Below are positions 13,401-24,100 of a stretch of DNA of 64,000 nt, one piece after another. The DNA comes from Nematostella vectensis. Taxonomy: Eukaryota; Cnidaria; Anthozoa; Actiniaria; Edwardsiidae. The notes under the pieces were generated by a model. The model saw only the letters and a list, made by a program, of their open reading frames with translations. It ran no database searches and was not told the origin of the DNA. Position numbers and translations under genes: made by a program. The number at the start of each line of letters is the position of its first letter. The first letter of the stretch is position 1. The stretch spans positions 11,835,181 through 11,899,180 of the forward strand of contig NC_064036.1 in NCBI RefSeq assembly GCF_932526225.1, read 5' to 3'.

Positions 13401-16400
13401 GAAATGTACTGTTTTATCATTTTTCCCCTAGACAATCCCCTAGAAGTGAACTGTTTTACCATTTCCCCTTAGACAATCCCCTAGAAATGTACTGTTCTAC
13501 CATTTTCCCCTAGACAATCCCCTAGAAATGTACTGTTTTACCATTTTTCCCTAGACAATCCCCTAGAAATGTACTGTTTTACCATTTTTCCCCTTAGACA
13601 ATCCCCTAGAAATGTACTGTTTTATCATTCCCCCCTAGACAATCCCATAGAAATGTACTGTTTTACCATTTTCCCCCTAGACAATCCCCTAGAAATGTAC
13701 TGTTTTACCATTTTCCCCCTAGACAATCCCCTAGAAATGTACTGTTTTACAATTTTTTCCCTAGACAATCCCCTAGAAATGTACTGTTTTACAATTTTTT
13801 CCCCTTAGACAATCCCCTAGAAATGTACTGTTTTACAATTTTTTCCCCTTAGACAATCCCCTAGAAATGTACTGTTTTACCATTTTCCCCTAAGACAATC
13901 CTCTAGAAATGTACTTTTTTACCATTTTTCTCCAAGGCAATCCCTTAAAAATGTACTGTTTTACCATTTTTCCCCAAGGCAATCCCCTATAAAAGTACTG
14001 TTTACCTTTTTTTCCCTAGACAATCCCCCTAGAAATGTACTGTTTACCATTTTTCCCCTAGACAATCCCCTAGAAATGTACTGTTTTACCATTTTCCCCT
14101 TAGACAATTCCCTAGAAATGTACTGTTTTATCATTTTCCCCCTAGACAATCCCCTAGAAGTGTACTGTTTTACCATTTTTCCCCTAGACAATCCCCTAGA
14201 AATGTACTGTTTCACCATTTCCCCCCTAGACAATCCCCCTAGAAATGTACTGTTTTACCATTATCCCCTTAGACAATCCCCTAGAAGTGAACTGTTTTAC
14301 CATTTCCCCTTAGACAATCCCCTAGAAATGTACTGTTTTACCATTTTCCCCTTAGACAATCCCCTAGAAGTGTACTGTTTTATCATTCCCCCCTAGACAA
14401 TCCCCTAGAAATGTACTGTTTTACAATTTTTTCCCCTTAGACAATCCCCTAGAAATGTACTGTTTTACCATTTTCCCCTAAGACAATCCTCTAGAAATGT
14501 ACTTTTTTACCATTTTTCTCCAAGGCAATCCCTTAAAAATGTACTGTTTTACCATTTTTCCCCAAGGCAATCCCCTATAAAAGTACTGTTTACCTTTTTT
14601 TCCCTAGACAATCCCCCTAGAAATGTACTGTTTACCATTTTTCCCCTAGACAATCCCCTAGAAATGTACTGTTTTACCATTTTCCCCTTAGACAATTCCC
14701 TAGAAATGTACTGTTTTATCATTTTCCCCCTAGACAATCCCCTAGAAGTGTACTGTTTTACCATTTTTCCCCTAGACAATCCCCTAGAAATGTACTGTTT
14801 CACCATTTCCCCCCTAGACAATCCCCCTAGAAATGTACTGTTTTACCATTATCCCCTTAGACAATCCCCTAGAAGTGAACTGTTTTACCATTTCCCCTTA
14901 GACAATCCCCTAGAAATGTACTGTTTTACCATTTTCCCCTTAGACAATCCCCTAGAAGTGTACTGTTTTATCATTCCCCCCTAGACAATCCCCTAGAAAT
15001 GTACTGTTTTACAATTTTTCCCCTCAGACAATCCCCTAGAAATGTACTGTTTTACCATTTTCCCCTAAGACAATCCTCTAGAAATGTACTTTTTTACCAT
15101 TTTTCTCCAAGGCAATCCCTTAAAAATGTACTGTTTTACCATTTTTCCCCAAGGCAATCCCCTATAAAAGTACTGTTTACCTTTTTTTCCCTAGACAATC
15201 CCCCTAGAAATGTACTGTTTACCATTTTTCCCCTAGACAATCCCCTAGAAATGTACTGTTTTACCATTTTCCCCTTAGACAATCCCCTAGAAATGTACTG
15301 TTTTATCATTTTTCCCCTAGACAATCCCCTAGAAGTGAACTGTTTTACCATTTCCCCTTAGACAATCCCCTAGAAATGTACTGTTCTACCATTTTCCCCT
15401 AGACAATCCCCTAGAAATGTACTGTTTTACCATTTTTCCCTAGACAATCCCCTAGAAATGTACTGTTTTACCATTTTTCCCCTTAGACAATCCCCTAGAA
15501 ATGTACTGTTTACCATTTTTCCCCTAGACAATCCCCTAGAAATGTACTGTTTTACCATTTTCCCCTTAGACAATTCCCTAGAAATGTACTGTTTTATCAT
15601 TTTCCCCCTAGACAATCCCCTAGAAGTGTACTGTTTTACCATTTTTCCCCTAGACAATCCCCTAGAAATGTACTGTTTCACCATTTCCCCCCTAGACAAT
15701 CCCCCTAGAAATGTACTGTTTTACCATTATCCCCTTAGACAATCCCCTAGAAGTGAACTGTTTTACCATTTCCCCTTAGACAATCCCCTAGAAATGTACT
15801 GTTTTACCATTTTCCCCTTAGACAATCCCCTAGAAGTGTACTGTTTTATCATTCCCCCCTAGACAATCCCCTAGAAGTGTACTGTTTTACCATTTTCCCC
15901 CTAGACAATCCCCTAGAAATGTACTGTTTTACCATTTCCCCCCTAGACAATCCCCTAGAAATGTACTGTTTTATTATTTTTTCCCTAGACAATCCCCTAG
16001 AAATGTACTGTTTTACCATTTTCCCCTTAGACAATTCCCTAGAAATGTACTGTTTTATCATTTTCCCCCTAGACAATCCCCTAGAAGTGTACTGTTTTAC
16101 CATTTTTCCCCTAGACAATCCCCTAGAAATGTACTGTTTCACCATTTCCCCCCTAGACAATCCCCCTAGAAATGTACTGTTTTACCATTATCCCCTTAGA
16201 CAATCCCCTAGAAGTGAACTGTTTTACCATTTCCCCTTAGACAATCCCCTAGAAATGTACTGTTTTACCATTTTCCCCTTAGACAATCCCCTAGAAGTGT
16301 ACTGTTTTATCATTCCCCCCTAGACAATCCCCTAGAAGTGTACTGTTTTACCATTTTCCCCCTAGACAATCCCCTAGAAATGTACTGTTTTACCATTTCC

Positions 16401-16820
16401 CCCCTAGACAATCCCCTAGAAATGTACTGTTTTATTATTTTTTCCCTAGACAATCCCCTAGAAATGTACTGTTTACCATTTTTTCCCTAGAAATGTACTG
16501 TTTTACCATTTTCCCCTTAGACAATCCCCTAGAAATGTACTGTTTTAATCCCCTAGAAATGTACTGTTTTACCACTATCTGGGGATAGTTATTTTTGCGT
16601 TATTTAGCCACGATTTCCCAAGTTAAAATGTACTATTTCACCAATTTCTTCTTGAAAATCCCCTAAAAATGGAATTTATTTTTTTTCCATGTCACGTCCA
16701 CCTTGACAATGCTCTCGCTGATTTCAGATGTTCCACCGTCACAATGAGGGCTGGCGGTTCAATCAGCACCTCTCGCGACGACAGTCTGAGTCGGACACCA
16801 AGGAAGCTGCTGCCAGTTGA
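4455..16820 (+). CDS. OSBPL11: ORP10/ORP11-type oxysterol-binding protein-related protein (5' partial)
   Basis: Lipid-transfer protein of the OSBP family; ORP10/11 members exchange phosphatidylserine and PI4P at membrane contacts (family knowledge). Eleven phase-consistent exons: 4455-4642, 6308-6450, 6686-6771, 6839-6920, 7610-7796, 9014-9124, 9445-9508, 9892-10114, 10369-10530, 11182-11247, 16728-16820, giving 467 residues to a TGA stop. Exon 1 is a Pro/Ser-rich linker. The ORD starts at [20 protein letters not shown], carries [12 protein letters not shown] and the OSBP fingerprint EQISHHPP, then [25 protein letters not shown] and GEWNG, ending in a charged helix. [19 protein letters not shown] and [10 protein letters not shown] resemble ORP10/11 more than ORP9. 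The N-terminal PH domain is not in view. Symbol is by subfamily; it may be co-orthologous to OSBPL10 and OSBPL11. Three acceptors lie inside tandem repeats, and the last intron is 5.5 kb of minisatellite. Confidence 0.93.
4846..5213 (-). mobile_element. retroposon 3' fragment between 81-bp direct repeats
   Basis: An 81-bp sequence at 4846-4926 recurs essentially identically at 5133-5213. The second copy is followed by the same CAGAGCCGGG that precedes it, so a 90-odd-bp tandem duplication probably came first. Between the copies, 4927-5120 begins with a (GATA)n run and reads on the minus strand like a LINE or SINE 3' end with a simple-repeat tail. It sits in ORP intron 1. Confidence 0.5.
5815..6310 (+). 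repeat. acceptor-derived 64-bp minisatellite
   Basis: About eight copies of a 64-bp unit (TTATATGTAGGTTCCACT landmarks near 5881, 5945, 6009, 6073, 6139, 6203 and 6266) each contain CTACTTACCCC..TATGGTGTTCGTCAG followed by GTGCC. The last copy merges into the real 3' splice site (GTTGGTCAG, exon from 6308 GTGTCC). Seven decoy acceptors thus precede the real one. The long open frame across it is a repeat artefact until it enters the exon. Confidence 0.85.
7071..7495. repeat. 53-bp tandem repeat in ORP intron
   Basis: About eight copies of a 53-bp unit with landmark CCATAAGACCCGTCAGAGTT at roughly 7111, 7164, 7217, 7270 and onward. It lies in the intron between exons 6839-6920 and 7610-7796, and does not obviously contain either splice junction. 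Confidence 0.8.
7809..8520. mobile_element. putative MITE with GC-rich inverted ends
   Basis: The left end GGGGCCTGTTCCTCAAAG and the reverse complement of the right end GAGGCCGGTTCCTGAAAAG are related inverted termini. The interior is rich in TTAACC-type motifs in both orientations. It starts about 12 bp after a donor, inside the ORP intron 7797-9013. No target duplication was resolved, so the class is uncertain. Confidence 0.4.
10219..10371 (+). repeat. acceptor-derived 42-43-bp tandem repeat
   Basis: CCATCCTTGATCTATTCCTTAG followed by GAACA.GC recurs starting at 10219, 10261, 10304 and 10347. The fourth copy is the genuine 3' splice site of the ORP exon beginning at 10369. The three upstream copies are complete decoy acceptors, including the first exon bases. 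Copies two and three are almost identical, suggesting recent amplification. Confidence 0.85.
11275..16580 (+). repeat. 5.3-kb, 42-bp minisatellite with higher-order structure
   Basis: Roughly 125 copies of a 42-bp unit, roughly GACAATCCCCTAGAAATGTA then CTGTTTTACCATTTTCCCCTTA, fill most of the last ORP intron (11248-16727). Because 42 is a multiple of three, all copies stay in frame, so long spurious frames open on both strands (14-residue period [14 protein letters not shown]). Larger blocks repeat too: about 297 bp in the first kilobase, 588 bp between 14076 and 14664, and about 1.89 kb between 13110 and 14999. Each unit contains a pyrimidine-rich TTCCCCTTAG stretch in the sense strand of the gene. 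Confidence 0.97.
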
Positions 16821-18160
16821 ACACGGCGTTCAGAACTAATTCAAATGAACTAATAATTACGTACGGCTTATTGCTCTACCGAAGTTACGAAGATGTTGGA
16901 ATGTATACAATTTAAGCAGTAAACGAATAGAGGAGATTAGTATTGGTGCAAAACGCATCGCCCGTCTGTTTTTAGTGGCCTGTCCGGAATGTTTCTGCTA
17001 GTCAGTATTTCGTTTTTTGTTGTTGTTTTTGTTGTTGTTGTTGTTTGCTTGTTCATTTATTTGTGCAAATTTAGGACGAAATAAAAGCCACAAGAACATT
17101 GACAGGAAAAATGACATTGACAGTGACATTTTTTGCTTTTGTAGCCTGTTGTTTGATAATTCGGTTTGTTCCTATTTTTATTGTAAGTCAATTTGTAAGC
17201 TTTGAGTGGTTTTTTTAAACACGTGAAATACTTATTAGTTTATTTAGTACTAATACACTGTTATGTCTTTGTTCTCTTTTGTTACGGCTTGACTATTTAA
17301 CAATTACATTTTGTTGCACGGGATTTTGAAAACCACCCATTGTTTGTGGTATTCTTACTTTGTTTTTTACTTTGTTTCTATTATAATCCTCCATATGGGA
17401 TCCAGTCGTCAGAGCACGTAAACAGAAGAATATATATATGACAAGCTTATAAATTTATACATCCAAGAAAATATTGCCGCAATCCCAGAACAATAACAAA
17501 TTGCTGTTTGTGAAGCAAAATCGCAATTAGAAGATATTAAAAGAGGAGAAAATAAAGATTGCATTTTGTATTGTCTTGTGGTTGGTTTGGCAAGAGTTCT
17601 AACCCTTTCTTCCCCTTCATTAGATAGTTATATTTCTCTTTGACCGCAATTATAAGATTATATTAAACAGCAAATACCTGAATATACAATCAGGGTTGCT
17701 ACTAGATACTGATGAAGTCTGTAATCACTTTCATCGCTCTTGACAAATCTATAAGCACACTACTTCATCTTTTACAAACCGCTACCAAACATCACAACGT
17801 TGTCCGAAATAGGTGACAAAATGCTCAGCCGATGTCATATAGGCGTGAAAAGGCACAACATTATTCAACAGTAAGGAACGTGATGTTAGTGGACTTTCCT
17901 GTCACAGTTTAGAATAAGTTTTCCCAAGTATGTAGGGCCGGCGCTATTAACATTTAATATCTCACGTTTTGCTGGTCTGCCCCCCCAGCTGGTCTTAGCT
18001 ACAGAGCCCAAGAGTAGAAATGACATCTGAGATCAAACAGGAATTTGGGATTTCCCCCCTCACAAAGGCAGGTCGAGTTCTTCCCAAACCCGGATACGAG
18101 AAATGCGGGTCTGCTGCCAAGCATGGGCAATGACGTTATAGTTTCCATGCTTCCTCGGTG
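16821..18160. other. convergent 3' flanks of ORP gene and INTS11
   Basis: No coding sequence seen. It holds the ORP 3' UTR with an AATAAA at 17080-17085, a (TGT)n run near 17015-17045, and the presumed INTS11 3' UTR, where the minus strand offers ATTAAA at 17953-17958. Confidence 0.6.
17080..17085 (+). terminator. candidate polyadenylation signal, ORP gene
   Basis: AATAAA about 260 nt after the ORP stop codon, same strand. Confidence 0.45.
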
Positions 18161-21100
18161 CTATCTGGCGGCGGGTTGTACAGGCTGGGGGCAAGTCTGG
18201 GAGAGGAAACTGCCCTTCTGTCCCTGAAGTATGTTAAGGATGTGACTGCCAAGCTCCTCGTCCTACATAAATAAATAGATTAAATGTAGCAAATCACTCT
18301 CATTGCAGCTGGTTTAAAACCTGGCGAAACCCGGAGCAAAGGCGAGACCAACTAGTTCAACTCGGAAACATCGGAAATGGGAATCAGTCCAGAACCCAGT
18401 GGCGACGCTCTGCCAACTGTGCCATCTAGACGCCCATTAAAATGTCATAAGGGCTGGGGTTCCATGATAGCACGCGATTGAATGGAAACTCGTCCTACGA
18501 TCGTGTACCATCATATGAACCACTTTCCGATCGGTTGAGATCGTACGAACAAATTAGCTGCGAACATATGGATACCAACCAGTTCCGCTGATCCGACTTG
18601 CTTGTTTGGTTTTGAATCACCACACTTTATTTAACTAAAAATATAGCTACCCACGCATTATTCGAGGCGTTTTATTGTAGGATTGGAAGATTGAGTTCGC
18701 TGTTGAGATGAGCGTCTCGTATGTATGTCATAGCCTACGAAAACATGCGTCACTCAAGTCGGATTAATGTCTGCAAGTCTGTGACTTGCACGCGAAAAAG
18801 TGACCAAAAAAAATTCGTTGAAATAAGATTACTTGGGATGGCGAAGAACAGGAGAGGTACGAAATTTACCTGGAATGTCCAGGAGACCAGCATGCTGCAA
18901 GTGGTGGGCTGACCAGTCCTTTCTGTGCCAGATCCACTACCACTGAACTGCGGACATAATACGAATTAGAAGGGCACTTTCCAGGGAGTTTGTTCTTAAT
19001 CTGATTTTGTGTGTAGCCACACCCACCCATCATCCCAACTAGAGTCATTTTACCCCCCCCCCCCCCCAACACCACAAGCCCCTTAGACATACTCAGGCCA
19101 AGGTCAAACTTTTTTCATACTTTGTCTAAAGCCACACCCACCCAAGGGCAAGATATGCACTTACCTTTATAAGAACCGATTCGACTGAAAGGCAACCCCC
19201 AGAGACCTTTTGTATGGAGTAGCTGGGCAGAAGTCTACGCAAAACAAGAGATACCAAGGTTATTCACAAATGAAAGGTATAAAATACAGAAAGCACTTAT
19301 GTGCAGTGATGTAAGAGCCTCAGAAGTGCTGTTATACGTCACATACAAGTACTGATCATGGCCTTGGATTGTCATTAACTGCGGGATGCTCAAGTCCCTG
19401 GTACAAGACCAACACAAAAAGCCCGTAGGACAAGCCTTAGCTTTTAATTCTATCAAGTAGGTCGCATTGTAAGCCAAAAGAAAATGATATAACTTGAAAG
19501 ACTACAGACAAGCTGTAGAAAAACTAGAAGGTCTACCCAGGCTTGGTGTAGACAAGCTATAAATGAACACAAGGTTGGAAAAGTATGTTGTACGCCGCAG
19601 TAGAAACAGAGTAGTTGTGCTGACGTTTCGAGCGTTAGCACTTCGTAGGAGAAAAAGAGACTGAAACCAAGAGCGTAGGAGCAAAAGAGACAAATGGGTG
19701 GTATTTATGGTGTCGTGTGCGAACAATAGGTGGTAGGTAAAACCTATTGAGGGTAAATAAGTCATGGCCTTTCTGTACCTTTGTGTAGAGTGAGTAATGG
19801 TAAGAGTTTAATATTGATGGTGTTAGAGGGGAGAACAGTACTATAACAATGTTGTGTAAAGTCAGGGACTTCAATACCTTTCAGTACCATTCACAAAGTG
19901 TGTGATAAGTACTGGTTAAGGAACTATAAAAATGTTGTGTAAAGGCAGAGACTTCAATACCTTTTAGTTCCATTCAAGAAGTGTGTGATGAGTATTGTTG
20001 AAGGAACTATAAAAATGTTGTGTGAAGGCAGAGACTTCAATACCTTTTAGTACCATTCAAGAAGGGTGTGTAGAGTACTGGTTAAGGAACTATAAAAATG
20101 TTGTGCAAAGGCAGAAACTTAATACCACTCAGTACCATTCAAGTGTGTGATGAGTACTGGATAAGGAATTATAAAAAATGTTGTGTGAAGGCAGAGACTT
20201 CAATACCTTTTAGTTCCATTCAAGAAGTGTGTGATGAGTATTGTTGAAGGAACTATAAAAATGTTGTGTAAAGCAGAGACTTCAATACCTTTTAGTACCA
20301 TTCAAGAAGGGTGTGTAGAGTACTGGTTAAGGAACTATAAAAATGTTGTGCAAAGGCAGAGACGTCAGTACCTTTCAGTACCATTCAAGAAGTGTATGAT
20401 GAGTATTGTTGAAGGAACTATAAAAATGTTGTGTAAAGGCAGAGACTTTAATACCTTTTAGTACCATTCAAGAAGGGTGTGTACAGTACTGGTTAAGGAA
20501 CTATGAAAATGTTGTGCGAAGGCAGAGACGTCAGTACCTTTCAGTACCATTCAAGAAGTGTGTGATGAGTATTGTTGAAGGAACTATAAAAATGTTGTGT
20601 AAAGGCAGAGACTTCAATACCTTTTAGTACCATTCAAGAAGGGTGTGTAGAGTACTGGTTAAGGAACTATAAAAATGTTGTGCGAAGGCAGAGACGTCGG
20701 TACCTTTCAAGGTGGGAATGCAATTTCTCCAGGATCTGATGATTAGGTTCTGAGGTTTCCATGGTAACAGTAGATGTAAATCGCAGTTGGTGCTGTGTGA
20801 GTCCTAGTTCCTTCATGGCCTCCTCGGACTCTAGCAGACGCAGAGACTGTGAAATAGAAGAACGCTTGTTTCTTAATTCCAAGCACTATATGTGCTAGCG
20901 TTACTTAGCATACTGGAGTCAGGCCCATCACTAAACGGGTAAAATACATGTAGAGCCATCAGCTCACCTCGTCTTTCATGACCAAGACGCCTTGGAGTGG
21001 CAGGTGGTTGTTGTCTGGTGTCAATCGCGCTCTTTTTGCATCTGGAAATAATTAGCAAGTTATCATAAGTTCAAAGGCCGTACTGTCCATAAGCCGTAGC

Positions 21101-24100
21101 CTCCTCCGCAGGCATCGCTTTGCCCAGAAAGCGGCAGAAATAAAACATAGGCACTCGGGATTCTGCTTTTGGCATTTAACCCTCCCCCAATAACAAAGAA
21201 ATTTGTCGAACACAGGAAACCCGCGAGAGTATTAGAGATTCAGTCTCGGTTTCTAACGTTTAGAGACGCCTGCGGAGGAGGCTACATAAGCCGTATCTGG
21301 TGACAATGGGCCGACTCGATTTTCCCCCTTTTCCTGGATTGCATACGGCTAATCAATAACAAGAATTCTGGAATGAGACTTTCTCACAAGCTTACCTGGA
21401 TCTCTCAAGGACTCTATCTTCCTTTTCAGCAGACTGAGAGACATGTCAACAGCAATGACAGGAGAGGTAGGAACTGTCACAGTCTCCCCGTTTGCCGGCT
21501 TGTAACAAGGAATTCCTTTAATAAATGAAAACAATACATGTGGGATTTATTGAGACAAGAATACTACTAAGCATTTACTTCATTTGTTAGATTATCTACC
21601 GGAGAATGAGATAGCTGAAAGAAAGTTTTGAGTAATTGAACTCAACTTGCTGCTTGGAAGTCTAAGGTAAGCACAAAGCTAAAGGCAATACCAAGATATA
21701 TTGTACCTCACAACCGCAAAAAACGTCATACACGCGACCTGTGAAAACTTACGAAATTCTTGTTCAATTTTTTGCTTAAGAAACTCCATCTTGCCTCCCT
21801 CCCCGTGAACAAGGATCACATTCCTGGGTTCTGCCTACAGACACATAAAGCAAGATGAAACATGAGAATTTAAAACAAAGCGATTCTTGACAATAAATGT
21901 GTCTACTGCATGGCTACAAAAGATTAGACACGAGACCGCCAACCTACCAACAAGGCAATAAGAAATGCTCTTGAGTGTTTTCGCTGCGCCTGCTCACATA
22001 ATGATTTCCAGCTAACATAAGGAAGAAGAATACTTTTCAAAGTTTCCCTGTTGCCTAAGTACACATTTTACGGCGAGTCTTCCAGACAAAAACGTAACAC
22101 ACCTGAGAACGTGCCCCTGCGATATATGTACTTATATCACACCATGTTAGACTTCACGCGCAAAAAAGCAATGAAAAGCACCCTCATATCACCGCATAAT
22201 AGACCGTTTTCATGATGTTGCGCGCGCATCCAAAAAGCCACAGCCAGGCGGGCTACAGCTGATCCAAAATGCGAACGAAGGGGTATTTGACTCTAACGCC
22301 AATTTGTATATAGCACTCTGACAGCATTTTCTATAGCTTTGTCTCACTCTGTAAACTCCACTATGGACGATATTTTAGATCAACTGTGGCCAGTCTGTCT
22401 GGTGGCATTTTGGATGCACGCGCAACATCGTGAAAACGGTCTATTAAGACGTACAAAGACATTAAACGCCCTTGGAAACATGTCACTAACTCCTATAAAC
22501 CTCATCATACATTAGACCTCTAGCGAACAAAGTAAGCCAGATATTGTTATCAAGCTTGGCTTGTTTTGAAGACATTACACCAGGGCTTCTCCATGTGGGA
22601 GCATACCGTTCGTATGAGCTGCATGATCCCTGCTGCATCGGCATGCGCACTGAATGACATGTATTGAACAGATAACTTCACATCGATCTGTAAAACATGA
22701 AACCAGGAAATTACAGCATGCCAATCCCAAGACGATTGAGGGAAAATTGTGTAAAAGTCCTATACTCAATGCTTTACCCTGCTTACCACATTCTTTTTGT
22801 CCAGTTCAATCTTTTTCTGTCCAGCGAGGACCTTGTGCCCCACTGTACCAGCAACACAATATCCTGGAATTACTACCTGAAACAATAAATAAGAACCACG
22901 TTTTGTGATAAAATGAGAACATGAGAAAATTTGTGAGACAAGAAAATACTTTAAAAACTACTGTACTTTAAGAAAAAATATAGCACGACAACAGTACCGG
23001 GTTATCTAAGAACTTTTACCATATTGTTTTCATTGGAAGCCCACTTTTTAAATATCTGTAATGAGAGACCAGCATGAAGCATGCCTGGAGTGGCAAACAC
23101 AACCTGAAACATTTGACATAATTAAATACTTTCTTAGTAAGCTAGGGTAATACAATATGGCCCATTTCAATTGATCATTCTGAAAATGCACATTGCTATA
23201 GAGCAATGGAGAGAGAGAGAATGGATAAAAAAGAAACTTACCATTGGTCCGGGGTTGTCAATGTACGACCGATCAAATGGCTGTGGAAAAATAGCGGGTT
23301 GTCCGTTTCATTGAAAATTTGCATTGATTATCTGAATTCCTTGAATGAAAAAGAGATTTAAGTGGCAATCGCACCAGTTTACTTCCATCAGGCCGACGTA
23401 ACCTCAACAGATGAAGACAAAATAATCTATTAGAATCTGTACTATTTAACAGGACATCTGCTCTAAATTATCAGCCACATGCTCGAAGAAACTTTCAAAA
23501 GACACACTGCTTTACAATTTGAAATATTAAAAATTATCAGAAATTGTTAAGTTATTGACCGGAAGTAAAGTGGTCACATTGCCGCTTTAACCCTTCTTTG
23601 AGCTTCCTCCCTTTCCCCACTCTCCTGCAATTATACATGTCCAACAAATTAATCTAAGAATGAAAAGATGCAGATACTAGATACTAGTCTACAAACCTTT
23701 ATATGCTCAAACTCAAACATGTTCCTTTGGACAAATGTATTCTTGATTTTCTGGTTTGTCCATGTGATAAATAACTTGTAGTAATGGTTTGCCTGGAAAA
23801 GCATAAAAAAACATAAAAGGGTCTCTAGAGGCATTTTGGACTCGTATCCAGTTGCGTGGGCATCCACAGGAGTCCTGGAGAGGAGACGGAATTCAGACCT
23901 CTGAAACTGCATCCTGACTGTCATGCACTGTATGATTCTTCAACCTCCCCAAAATACATTGTGCGGCGTCTGGGTACGGGACTGTATGCAGTTGCTTACA
24001 GTAGTAGACTGTGTTCATAGAGATCTGCACAACTACCAAGTGAAGTACCATACCTTTTCAGTAAGACCTGTAGAGAAGTAGATTGGGGCTTTCAAATTCA

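Noticed and set aside
11370-16323. Many 60-148-codon frames on both strands with 14-residue repeats
   Set aside because: They are the six-frame consequence of a 42-bp minisatellite inside an intron. No start context, splice support or non-repeat sequence.
11275-16580. CRISPR-like array
   Set aside because: Contiguous minisatellite without unique spacers, in an animal genome.
4455-16820. ORP9 (OSBPL9) as the identity of the first gene
   Set aside because: First impression, but [26 protein letters not shown] and [10 protein letters not shown] fit the ORP10/11 group better. A tree would decide.
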